Assembly: GCA_045430345.1 (NCBI GenBank)
Contig: JAILXT010000007.1
Coordinates: 186,001 to 250,000, forward strand
Source of the DNA: Agarilytica sp045430345
GTDB taxonomy: Bacteria; Pseudomonadota; Gammaproteobacteria; Pseudomonadales; Cellvibrionaceae
Direction: 5' to 3'
DNA length: 64,000 nt
This document shows, in pieces, positions 27,362 through 35,906 of this stretch. Positions within the stretch are counted from its first letter, which is position 1. The number at the start of each line of letters is the position of its first letter. A program made the translations under genes and the position numbers. The notes beneath the pieces are model-generated. The model saw nothing but the letters and a program-made list of their open reading frames with translations. It searched no databases and was not told the origin of the DNA.

Positions 27362-27383
27362 GGGTGAGTTTCTCGTCTCACCC
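27362..27383 (+). terminator. Hairpin after ccoP
   Basis: GGGTGAG (27362-27368) pairs with CTCACCC (27377-27383). The following CGTTTATCTT is a poor T tract. It may be a partial terminator or an RNA-stabilising hairpin that sets the ratio of ccoNOQP to assembly-gene mRNA. Confidence 0.45.
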
Positions 27384-27459
27384 CGTTTATCTTGATTGGG
27401 TGTAAACCTTTTATATGGCTTGCTGAGTTCAGCATTTTTGTTTATCTGATGAGGTGTCT

Positions 27460-28893
27460 GTGGCTGAAAACAAGAGTGATAAAGAGCACGAAAGTATTCG
27501 CTACGTAAACCTATACGAATCAGATAATAAGATTTACACCCGAAAAATCTCCGGGTTCTTTCAATCCATTCGACGCTATACCGGGCTACCGCTTATCGCG
27601 GGCTATATTTTGTTGCCATGGTTAATTATCGATGACCGTCCTGCTGTGTTGTTTGACCTGCCTGCCCGACAGTTCCACGTGTTGTGGCTGACCTTTTGGC
27701 CGCAAGATTTTATGTTGTTGGCGTGGCTACTGATTATCGCCGCCTTTGCATTGTTTACCGTAACGGTATTACTCGGTCGAGTTTATTGTGGTTTTACCTG
27801 CCCGCAAACGGTGTGGACCTTGATGTTTATTTCCGTCGAACACTTTTTCGAGGGGGACAGGAATAAACAGATAAAGTTGGATAAGCAGCCGTGGAATGTT
27901 GAAAAGGTGTCAAAGAAAACCGCTAAGCACTCCGTGTGGGTACTCATAGGGTTTATTACTGGTGTCACCTTTATTGGTTATTTTGTACCGATACGAGAGT
28001 TGTTACTGGGATTAATACCGTATCGTGATGCGGTAGGTATGTTGCGTATTGATGCACACCCTGTGGCGGCCTTTTGGACGTTATTCTTCGCAGGCATGAC
28101 ATACCTAAACGCAGGCTGGATGAGAGAGCAGGTGTGTAAATACATGTGCCCTTACGCGCGTTTTCAGTCGGTGATGTATGACCAAGATACACTTGCCGTC
28201 CATTACGATGCGAAACGAGGTGAAGCTCGGGGAGCGCGTAAAGCAAAAGAAGATTATAAAGAAAAAGGTCTGGGCGACTGCATTGATTGTTCTTGGTGTG
28301 TGCAGGTGTGCCCGGTAGATATCGATATCCGGGATGGCATGCAATACGAATGCATTAACTGCGGTTTGTGTGTGGACGCTTGTAATGCCGTAATGGACAA
28401 AATGAAGTATTCACGGGGGCTTATCCGCTTTACCTCTGAGGATGAACTTGCGACTGGGAAGACTAATTTTATTCGTGGCCGCTTATTTGGTTATTGCTTC
28501 GCTGTATTTGCGATGGTGTGTGCCTTTATTTTTGTTGTATTTACGCGCTCTCCAATTGAGGTGGATGTTTTGCGAGATCGTGGTGCGCGTTTGTATCGCA
28601 TCAATCAAGATGATGTGCAAAACGTCTATACCCTTAAAATCAGTAACAAAGACCGGCAGACGCATACTTATGACGTATCTGTTGAAGGCGATTATGATTT
28701 CGTGATTAAGCGTTATCGCCCATTTGAAGTGCTAGAAGGAGAGGTGATGTCCTTACCTCTTCGTATCTCTGTGCCTCGGAAGAGCCTGGATACAGAGAAA
28801 ACACAAATTCGTATTATCGTGAAAGCGAAATCAGATGATAAGATAACTTCGGTTGAAGAGACCAACTTTATGGGGCCCGAGCCGAGGAAATGA
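27460..28893 (+). CDS. ccoG: Cytochrome oxidase assembly ferredoxin-like protein CcoG
   Basis: This protein of about 477 residues is a FixG/RdxA-type membrane iron-sulfur protein. It has about five helices, the conserved CGFTCPQTVW and CKYMCPYARFQ segments, then two 4Fe-4S motifs, CIDCSWCVQVCPVD and CINCGLCVDACN. An immunoglobulin-like domain sits at the C terminus. CcoG is reported to reduce copper for the oxidase. A GTG at 27454 is in frame, but GAGG at 27451-27454 overlaps it. That site is correctly spaced for the GTG at 27460, which I prefer. Confidence 0.95.
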   Translation: MAENKSDKEHESIRYVNLYESDNKIYTRKISGFFQSIRRYTGLPLIAGYILLPWLIIDDRPAVLFDLPARQFHVLWLTFWPQDFMLLAWLLIIAAFALFTVTVLLGRVYCGFTCPQTVWTLMFISVEHFFEGDRNKQIKLDKQPWNVEKVSKKTAKHSVWVLIGFITGVTFIGYFVPIRELLLGLIPYRDAVGMLRIDAHPVAAFWTLFFAGMTYLNAGWMREQVCKYMCPYARFQSVMYDQDTLAVHYDAKRGEARGARKAKEDYKEKGLGDCIDCSWCVQVCPVDIDIRDGMQYECINCGLCVDACNAVMDKMKYSRGLIRFTSEDELATGKTNFIRGRLFGYCFAVFAMVCAFIFVVFTRSPIEVDVLRDRGARLYRINQDDVQNVYTLKISNKDRQTHTYDVSVEGDYDFVIKRYRPFEVLEGEVMSLPLRISVPRKSLDTEKTQIRIIVKAKSDDKITSVEETNFMGPEPRK

Positions 28894-29411
28894 TAGTGAC
28901 AAACGAAGTAGAGAGCGACAAACCCTGGTACAAAGAACCGTGGTTATGGTTTGTTTTATCTCCGATGATATTGGTCGTTTTTGCGTCGATCTTTACCGTC
29001 AGTATTGCGGTGATCAAGGCGGATGATGTTGTATCGGATAATTACTACAAAGAAGGGCGGGCGCTTGCTCAGAATACCAGTTCGGATGCCTATGCTAAGT
29101 CATTGGGTTTGGATGGCGAGCTTCTATTTGATTTGGTGAGTGGTGAGGTCATTCTGGATATTAATCAAGACTCAACCGCGCAGACGCTTAGCTTGCTGAT
29201 TTCCCATCCAGCCGAAGCGGCACGTGACCAAACACTGGAATTAAAAAAAATAAGTGATCGTCGCTTCCGTGCCGATCTGTCTGCACAACTTGTTGGGCGT
29301 TGGTATCTTCGTCTAACCGCGTATGAAAACCTTTCTTCTTCGAACGCAGAGCTTTGGCGCTTGCATGGTGAAATAGATTTTACCAAAAGTGCTCGCGTTA
29401 CCCTCGAGTAA
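28890..29411 (+). CDS. ccoH: FixH/CcoH-family assembly protein
   Basis: This 173-residue protein has an N-terminal membrane helix (about residues 17-40, WFVLSPMILVVFASIFTVS) followed by the characteristic DDVVSDNYYKEGRALAQ and a periplasmic beta domain. FixH proteins are needed for cbb3 assembly and stay with the complex. The ATG at 28890 overlaps the ccoG stop (ATGA). GAGGAA directly abuts it, so the GTG at 28896 may be the true start. Confidence 0.92.
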   Translation: MIVTNEVESDKPWYKEPWLWFVLSPMILVVFASIFTVSIAVIKADDVVSDNYYKEGRALAQNTSSDAYAKSLGLDGELLFDLVSGEVILDINQDSTAQTLSLLISHPAEAARDQTLELKKISDRRFRADLSAQLVGRWYLRLTAYENLSSSNAELWRLHGEIDFTKSARVTLE

Positions 29412-29419
29412 ACACGCGA

Positions 29420-31828
29420 GTGTCAACTTGTTTTCACTGCGGCCTGCCTGCGGATCTCGATAGCCTCTATACCGCTGACATTGACGGTGAATCACAGTCT
29501 TTTTGTTGTATTGCTTGTCAGACCGTCGCGTCGGCGATTGCGAATGGCGGTTTAGCGGATTTCTATCGCTACCGAGATGCAAAAAACCTGAAGGCTGAGG
29601 TCGAGCAGTGCGATTTTCTGGCGTATGACCTGGATGATGTTCAGGCCGATTTTGTTTTACCTCTTGATGATGAACTTTATGAAGCACAATTGTCGATCGC
29701 GGGGATTTCCTGCGCGGCCTGTGCGTGGCTGATCGAACAACGGTTGCAAGGGTTTCCTGATGTCAAAGAGGTATCTGTTAACGCGACGAATTATCGTTGT
29801 CGCATTGTCTGGCATAAATCGTCATTAAAATTAAGTGCATTGTTCAGTGCGTTGGCCGAGATCGGCTTTCATGCGTCTCCGCTTCTTGAGTCTCACCTCC
29901 AGCGGCAAAGAAAAAAAGAAAACCGTATGGCCTTAATGCGCTTAGGCGTCGCTGGGCTGGGTATGATGCAGGTAGGCATGTTTGCCATTGCGCTACACGC
30001 GGGGGCATTACAGGGAATGGAGGCTCATTGGCAAGGCTTCTTCCGTATTGTCAGTTTTATTGTCGCTACGCCGGTGGTCTTTTTTAGCGCTAAACCATTT
30101 TTTGCTAATGCACTGCGCAGTATTAAGCAAATGCATTTAACCATGGATGTACCTGTATCGTTGGCGATTGGTTTAGCTTACATCGCCAGCATCTGGGCGA
30201 CGCTATCCAACACGGGGGATGTGTATTTTGATTCTATATCGATGTTTACTTTTTTCCTGTTGCTGGGGCGCTTCCTCGAAATGAAGGTGCGCCACAGCAG
30301 TGCCTTTGCTTCTGAAAGCATGCGTCAGCTGTTGCCTTTAACTGTGGATGTTGCGCGTGGTGAAAAGATAGAAATACAGCCGATTAAAGGTGTATCCGTT
30401 GGTGATCGTGTCAGTGTTTCTGCGGGGGCCATTATTCCCTGTGACGGTGTGGTGGTGGACGGTGAAAGCAGCGTGGATGAAGCGCTGCTTACCGGTGAAT
30501 CCAAGCCCGTATTGAAGGGTGCGTCACAAAGTGTTTTCGCGGGAACCTTAAATGGGGAGTCTCGTTTAATTGTTGAGGTGACAGCCGTCGGGAACCAAAC
30601 GCATTTGGCGTCTATTGAGCGCATGGTCGATCGGGCTTTGTTAGATAAACCCAAAATTGTTGCGTTAGCCGATCGTTGGGCGAGTAAGTTTGTATTTTTT
30701 GTTTTGATTTCTGCTGCTGCAGTGGGTGGTTTTTGGTTTTATGCCGCGCCGGAAAGAGCGCTATGGATTGTGCTTTCGGTGTTAGTGGCCACATGCCCAT
30801 GTGCCCTTTCTTTAGCGACACCAGCGGCGTTAACCGCAGGCATTATGTCGATGCGGAAGATTGGCCTATTGGTGACCTCCAGTCAGCTAATTGAAAAGCT
30901 TCCGACGATTAATCATATGGTCTTCGATAAAACGGGGACGTTAACGGAAGGTGCGCTTTCAATCAGTGAGGTGAGGCTAATCGGTGAATCGGTGATGTCA
31001 AAAGATGAGGTCACTACGATCATTGCCGCATTAGAAAAAGACAGTCAGCACCCTATTGCCCGCGCCTTTGGTGCTATCCCCATGGCGCACAGTGCTTCCA
31101 AAATAAAGTCTTACCCAGGTTTGGGTATAGAGGGGCGAATTGAAGAAACACGCTATCGCTTTGGTCAAAAAGATTTCGCACTTGAATTAAATGTGGATCA
31201 GCCGCGTACTGCTCTTACGGAATACCCAGGCCCGGGGTTATGGCAATTACTGACGACCACAGGGAAACCGCTAGCATGGGTTTGTTTGGTGGATAAGCCG
31301 CGTGTGGGGGTTGGGACGATGTTGAAAGGTTTGGACGTCGTGGGCATCGATACTGAATTGCTGAGTGGCGACCGAGAGGAAAACGTCTCACGCTTTGCTG
31401 AGCCCTATGATTTGTCTTACACCGCCCATGCGTTGCCTGATCAAAAGCTCCAGCGTATACAGTCTTTGCAAAAGGCAGGTAAGCAGGTGTTGATGGTAGG
31501 TGATGGTATTAATGATGTGCCGGTTTTATCCGGTGCGGACTTATCGATTGCGATGGGGGAGGCAACACGTTTAGCGCAGACTCATGCCGACGCGGTCTTA
31601 GTGAGCGGTGAGTTAGCGGTATTATCTAAAGCGAGGCGCCTTGCTTTTGTTGTACGAGCCAAAATTAAGCAAAATTTGACCTGGGCCTTTCTTTATAATG
31701 CCAGTATTCTGCCTTTGGCGGCGGCGGGCTTGATACCGCCTTACATTGCGGCGATTGGGATGTCGTTGAGTTCGTTATTTGTGGTCGTAAACGCGCTGAG
31801 CATCCGCAATAGCGTCCCTAGTGGGTAG
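29420..31828 (+). CDS. ccoI: Copper-transporting P1B-type ATPase CcoI
   Basis: This protein of 802 residues has an N-terminal cysteine-rich metal-binding region (CFHCG, CCIACQ) and a heavy-metal-associated domain with SCAACAW. Eight membrane helices include the CPC motif (ATCPCALSL). The phosphorylation site is DKTGTLT and the hinge is GDGINDVP. CcoI/FixI exports copper toward CuB of the oxidase rather than for resistance. It begins with GTG 8 nt after ccoH. Confidence 0.95.
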   Translation: MSTCFHCGLPADLDSLYTADIDGESQSFCCIACQTVASAIANGGLADFYRYRDAKNLKAEVEQCDFLAYDLDDVQADFVLPLDDELYEAQLSIAGISCAACAWLIEQRLQGFPDVKEVSVNATNYRCRIVWHKSSLKLSALFSALAEIGFHASPLLESHLQRQRKKENRMALMRLGVAGLGMMQVGMFAIALHAGALQGMEAHWQGFFRIVSFIVATPVVFFSAKPFFANALRSIKQMHLTMDVPVSLAIGLAYIASIWATLSNTGDVYFDSISMFTFFLLLGRFLEMKVRHSSAFASESMRQLLPLTVDVARGEKIEIQPIKGVSVGDRVSVSAGAIIPCDGVVVDGESSVDEALLTGESKPVLKGASQSVFAGTLNGESRLIVEVTAVGNQTHLASIERMVDRALLDKPKIVALADRWASKFVFFVLISAAAVGGFWFYAAPERALWIVLSVLVATCPCALSLATPAALTAGIMSMRKIGLLVTSSQLIEKLPTINHMVFDKTGTLTEGALSISEVRLIGESVMSKDEVTTIIAALEKDSQHPIARAFGAIPMAHSASKIKSYPGLGIEGRIEETRYRFGQKDFALELNVDQPRTALTEYPGPGLWQLLTTTGKPLAWVCLVDKPRVGVGTMLKGLDVVGIDTELLSGDREENVSRFAEPYDLSYTAHALPDQKLQRIQSLQKAGKQVLMVGDGINDVPVLSGADLSIAMGEATRLAQTHADAVLVSGELAVLSKARRLAFVVRAKIKQNLTWAFLYNASILPLAAAGLIPPYIAAIGMSLSSLFVVVNALSIRNSVPSG

Positions 31829-31861
31829 TTGCTTGCATGGTTCGATTGAGGTTGTTGGGTT

Positions 31862-32077
31862 TTGAATAGTTTATTTATCTTAATTCCTATCGCACTTGTC
31901 CTTGTGGCGATCGCGGTACGGGTATTTATTTGGGCGGTAAAGTCGGGCCAGTTCGAGGATCTCGACACGGAAGGCAAGCGCATCCTTTTTGACGACGCGA
32001 AGCCGCCTGATCGATCACCTACGCGTGACTTATCTGATAAAAAGGGTAAGTCAGATCAATCGGGCTCAAGGGACTAG
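31862..32077 (+). CDS. ccoS: cbb3 oxidase maturation protein CcoS
   Basis: This 71-residue protein has one membrane helix (LFILIPIALVLVAIAVRVFIW), then the conserved AVKSGQFEDLDTEGKRILFDD and a hydrophilic tail. CcoS is required for cofactor insertion into CcoN. The start is TTG, with GAGG (31848-31851) ten bases upstream. It sits between ccoI and the UreH-like gene, as in other gammaproteobacteria. Confidence 0.93.
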   Translation: MNSLFILIPIALVLVAIAVRVFIWAVKSGQFEDLDTEGKRILFDDAKPPDRSPTRDLSDKKGKSDQSGSRD

Positions 32078-32086
32078 GGCCGCCGC

Positions 32087-32878
32087 ATGTCTCTCACCTT
32101 GTTTTTATCGGCTTTTATTGTTGGTTTGATGGGCGCTGGGCATTGCTTAGGTATGTGTGGTGGCATTGTTGCTGCCTTATCTTTTGGGATACCCGACGCG
32201 TCTTTGCTCAAACGATACATCATTATTATTACCTATAATATTGGGCGCATCGCGAGCTACGTGCTCTTGGGAGTAGTTGTTGGTGTCGTGGGTTTGGGGG
32301 CGGATGAAGCCTTTTCACAGGTAACGTCAATGCCAGTGTTACGTGTGTTTGCGGGTGTGATGTTGATCTTGATGGGCTTCTATATCACGGGCTGGTGGAA
32401 GGTGCTTGGGCGTTTAGAAAAACTAGGCGCCCGTATTTGGGCCTTCATTCAACCCATTGGAAATAGAATGCTCCCGGTAACATCTTTACCTGCTGCATTT
32501 TCATTGGGGTTTTTGTGGGGGTGGCTGCCCTGTGGCCTGGTGTATTCTGCCCTTATCTTAGCCTTGTCTCAGACGGATCCGTGGGCTTCTGCCAGTGTGA
32601 TGCTTGGCTTTGGATTAGGCACTTTGCCTGCGGTTGTGATGGGCGGTTTGGCAGGTGAGAGGCTGAAGGCTTATCTTCAATTAAAATCTCTGCGTATTGC
32701 GATGGGCTTGGGGGTTGTTATTTTCGGCGTGTGGACGGTTTTTGTTGTTTTTTTGCACAGCAGTCATGCTCGCCAGGGCCATGATTTAGATCATACAAAT
32801 CATCTTCAAAGTAGCAGCTATACTGAAGAGGTGCCTGATTCGGACGGTACTCCCGGTGGCACACATCACCACCATTAA
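32087..32878 (+). CDS. UreH/DsbD-like (TauE/SafE-annotated) membrane protein with histidine tail
   Basis: This 263-residue protein has six or seven helices with GAGHCLGMCGG near residue 20 and LWGWLPCGLVYSAL near residue 145. The paired cysteines are typical of the DsbD_2/UreH-like domain often found after ccoS. It may carry metal or reductant for copper delivery to the oxidase; this is inferred from position. The periplasmic or cytoplasmic tail is His-rich (HSSHARQGHDLDHTNH, ending THHHH), which suggests metal binding. It lies nine bases after ccoS. Confidence 0.85.
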   Translation: MSLTLFLSAFIVGLMGAGHCLGMCGGIVAALSFGIPDASLLKRYIIIITYNIGRIASYVLLGVVVGVVGLGADEAFSQVTSMPVLRVFAGVMLILMGFYITGWWKVLGRLEKLGARIWAFIQPIGNRMLPVTSLPAAFSLGFLWGWLPCGLVYSALILALSQTDPWASASVMLGFGLGTLPAVVMGGLAGERLKAYLQLKSLRIAMGLGVVIFGVWTVFVVFLHSSHARQGHDLDHTNHLQSSSYTEEVPDSDGTPGGTHHHH

Positions 32879-33009
32879 GTGCACTTGGGGCGCTGTAATT
32901 CTCTCTAATAACGATTTTTAAGTTGAGCGCTGATAATGCGCGAGTTCGCTATTGGGCATGAGTTTAGCGGTCGGTTAACTACAATAAAAATAGTGGGTTT
33001 AAGGCAATA

Positions 33010-33642
33010 ATGGAACAAGTGTTCGTGGCTAATCCGAAAGGTGGCTGTGGTAAAACAACGATCTCTACGCAATTAGCTTCCTATTTCGCTAATCAGAAAA
33101 AAAATGTCCTGCTTGTGGACCATGATGCGTTGAAATGCAGCAGTGATTGGTTGTCCATTCGGCCAAGCTCGCGTGCTGAGATTCGTTCTATTGCGGCCAA
33201 GGTAGATGCTGAAATAGACTTCTCTGACGCTGAATGGGTTATTCATGACATGCCCGCCGCATGGACGTTGGAGGACGTACAAAATATTTTACACAAGGGT
33301 GACAAAGTGTTGATTCCCGTATTGTCGTCACCAAATGATATAAAAGCATGTTTACGCTTTATTATGGATTTTCATCGTTCCGGGGTTATGGAGTGTGGTA
33401 TTCAAGTCGGTTTGATTGCAAATCGCGTGAGATCGAATACGCGTTACTTTAAAGTATTGAAAGAATTTTTATCTCGTCTAAACCTGCCTATAGTGACAGT
33501 GCTACGCGATACACAAAATTATGTGCGTGTGATGGATGCTGGCCTCGCGATTTTCGATTTGCCTAATAGCCAAGTGAAGCATGATAAAGCGCAATGGCAA
33601 CCTCTCATCGATTGGCTTTCGTCAGACAGTGACGGCGAATAG
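33010..33642 (+). CDS. Orphan ParA-family ATPase
   Basis: This protein of 210 residues has the deviant Walker A motif NPKGGCGKTT at residues 8-17. It also has LLVDHDALK in place of the usual DxDPQ, and DMPAAW as Walker B region. It matches small ParA/MinD-like ATPases, which position cargo on the nucleoid or membrane. No parB or cargo gene is adjacent, and it lies alone 131 nt after the cco cluster. Its cargo cannot be named. A TAAGGCAATA sequence before the ATG is a fair ribosome-binding site. Confidence 0.82.
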   Translation: MEQVFVANPKGGCGKTTISTQLASYFANQKKNVLLVDHDALKCSSDWLSIRPSSRAEIRSIAAKVDAEIDFSDAEWVIHDMPAAWTLEDVQNILHKGDKVLIPVLSSPNDIKACLRFIMDFHRSGVMECGIQVGLIANRVRSNTRYFKVLKEFLSRLNLPIVTVLRDTQNYVRVMDAGLAIFDLPNSQVKHDKAQWQPLIDWLSSDSDGE

Positions 33643-34279
33643 TTTTATGTTGGCGAACGGATACTAAACATTTTAGTTTGCACCATACGAATGTAAGTTC
33701 TCTATTACGTCGTTTTAATTCTCATAAAACAACAATTAGCGTTAATTTCTAGTATCGTTTTTATAGGTTTCCTCCCGCTTGGTTAGCCGTTTGGATTTTA
33801 AATTGCGAGTTAGGTCTCATTATTATCAATAATATTTTCTATGCTGCAGTCGCAAATATCACTATTTCATTATAGAAATAAAAAATGTGCACTATTTATT
33901 TAATGTATGACGCAGCGCGGAATGTCGTGTTAGAGGTGAGCGTGTCATGTTAACTATTAATATTTTCGCTTAATGCCTTTTTATTTTTGCTCTTATATTA
34001 AAATCAATCGGTTTTTATCTGTTATGTCTATGCCGGTTATATTTTTTTATAAGGTTATTTAATCTTGTAATGCCCGTTTTGTTTTCTTGTTATTCACGGT
34101 GAGTTCATGGTGACCGTTTACTGTGGGTTAGCTTTTGTGTGATGCCATGGGATTGGCGGAATTCAAAAGTTTCCACTCACGGAGAACAACTTCCAGGTAA
34201 GGTCAAAAAGCGGACGCGCTTCTCAGTTAGCAGTGTTAAGGGAAGCCGTTTAATAATAAATTCCCGGAGGAATATAATA
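33643..34279. other. AT-rich intergenic region upstream of phaZ
   Basis: About 640 bases are much richer in A and T than the neighbours and carry no credible gene. A short palindrome, ATTATT-ATC-AATAAT, lies at 33819-33833, and ACTAAA-CAT-TTTAGT at 33663-33677. A reading frame open from 34139 runs into phaZ but lacks a signal-peptide-like start. Confidence 0.5.
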
Positions 34280-35545
34280 ATGAAAGCTATAAAAAAACTA
34301 TCCGGACTTACGGTAGCCGCTACTCTAGCGCTATCGTCATTGTCTACGTCGGCTGCACCAGCATTAGAAAGTTATAATATCGATACAAGCGAAATTTCCA
34401 TTTCAGGTTTATCGTCGGGCGCATTTATGGCCGTGCAAATGCACGTTTCATATTCAAACACTTTTATGGGTGTGGGTTCTGTTGCTGGTGGTGTTTACTA
34501 CTGTGCAGAAGGGGCTCAAGGAAACGCTACTGGCCGTTGTATGGCGGCGGCGCAAGGCGGCAGTATTCCAAGTGGTTCTTACTTCAAAGACAAAGCAAAT
34601 TCGTTTGCCTCTCAAGGAAAAATTGACGCAACATCTAATATGAATGGCGACAAGGTATGGATCTTTACCGGTTCAAATGATTCTGTTGTGAATACCGAAG
34701 ATTCTGATCGTTTACGTGATTTTTACGAATTTTATACGAACAGTTCAAACATCACATATGTTCGAAATACGGTAGGTGCAGAGCATGCGATGCCGACGCA
34801 AGACCACGGAAATTCGTGTGGATACAAAGGTGATCCGTATATCAATGATTGTAACTACGATACGGCCGGTGAGATCTTGAGTCATATTTACGGTAACTTG
34901 AGTGCGCGTACGAATACGGTTTCAAGTAATTTGAAAGATTTTGACCAGTCTGCATTTCACAGTTCATTCTATCTTCACAACGACGGGTATATTTATGTAC
35001 CGGACTCGTGTGATGCGGGAGCAACATGTAAATTACACGTAGCGCTTCATGGCTGTGTCCAAAATAAAAATAAAGTTGGTAACGAGTATGCGCTTCATAC
35101 GGGTTACAACCAATGGGCTGAATCAAACGATATTATCGTGTTATATCCTCAAACGAGCCTTAGTGCGACTAACCAATGTTGGGATTGGTGGGGTTATGCT
35201 GATCTGATTGCTGGTGGTGAATACCATGTTAAATCAGGTTCGCAAATGACGTTCTTAAAAGACTTGGTTGATCACGTTGCCGGTGGTTCTGGCGGAAACC
35301 CTACGCCAACACCAACGCCTACGGGTAACCCTACTCCCACGCCTACGCCACCTCCTGGTGGAAACTGTACGGAACACTACGATAGCAACTGGAATCATGT
35401 TAACGCTGGACGTGCGACAACATGTAACAGCTGGTATGCGTGTGCGACGGGCAGTGGCGACAATATGGGATTGAAAAATATCTATACCTACACGACGCTT
35501 GCTCAGACCTCTTCTGGTTATTACGAGCTAGGTAGCTGCCCCTAG
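34280..35545 (+). CDS. phaZ: Secreted poly(3-hydroxybutyrate) depolymerase, type 2 catalytic domain
   Basis: This protein of 421 residues has a signal peptide (cleavage near STSAA-P). The catalytic order is nucleophile S45 (GLSSG), D134 (GSNDSVVN), H169 (EHAMPT), then the oxyanion histidine H257 (LHGC). Finding the oxyanion His after the triad marks a type 2 domain. A Thr-Pro linker (341-360) joins a C-terminal module of about 60 residues (HYDSNWNHV, GYYELGSC), probably a substrate-binding domain. It degrades extracellular PHB to 3-hydroxybutyrate or oligomers. ATG 34280 is chosen because GGAGG lies nine bases upstream and a signal peptide follows. Confidence 0.9.
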   Translation: MKAIKKLSGLTVAATLALSSLSTSAAPALESYNIDTSEISISGLSSGAFMAVQMHVSYSNTFMGVGSVAGGVYYCAEGAQGNATGRCMAAAQGGSIPSGSYFKDKANSFASQGKIDATSNMNGDKVWIFTGSNDSVVNTEDSDRLRDFYEFYTNSSNITYVRNTVGAEHAMPTQDHGNSCGYKGDPYINDCNYDTAGEILSHIYGNLSARTNTVSSNLKDFDQSAFHSSFYLHNDGYIYVPDSCDAGATCKLHVALHGCVQNKNKVGNEYALHTGYNQWAESNDIIVLYPQTSLSATNQCWDWWGYADLIAGGEYHVKSGSQMTFLKDLVDHVAGGSGGNPTPTPTPTGNPTPTPTPPPGGNCTEHYDSNWNHVNAGRATTCNSWYACATGSGDNMGLKNIYTYTTLAQTSSGYYELGSCP

Positions 35546-35906
35546 TCCACAGGCTTAGACTCGGGTTTTCGGTCAGCTAGGCCTTCATTTGAGGGCATGG
35601 CCTAAGAAGATCCCTCCTGGAGGCAGGTTGAATATGGAAGTATTCAGCCTGCCTATTCTTGCTTTTAATCTGGTTAAAAAATATACTCGAATGTTCCTGG
35701 CGTCATATTGTGTTGTGAGTCGTAAATCGATTTTTACACGATATTGATGTTTAGCGCCGATACCGCGTGGGTATCTGTGTGATCCAATGGCATAAAGGGT
35801 ATGCGTATTCAGTAGTCACCTAGGTGTGAATTCGTGCAATAACCGTCCTTCCAATACGTACAGCATTGACAATACTGTGCGAGGAATTTGAACGGACATA
35901 TAATAA
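35546..35906. other. Intergenic region between phaZ and the BTAD regulator
   Basis: About 360 bases hold the phaZ hairpin and presumably the promoter of the next gene. I see no clear promoter consensus and no gene. Confidence 0.45.
35622..35653 (+). terminator. Hairpin downstream of phaZ
   Basis: GGCAGGTTGAAT (35622-35633) pairs with ATTCAGCCTGCC (35642-35653), with one G-T wobble and an eight-base loop. The downstream sequence TATTCTTGCTTTT is only moderately T-rich. Confidence 0.6.

Noticed and set aside
34139..34279. 47-codon extension of phaZ
   Set aside because: It would bury the signal peptide; GGAGG with correct spacing marks the ATG at 34280.
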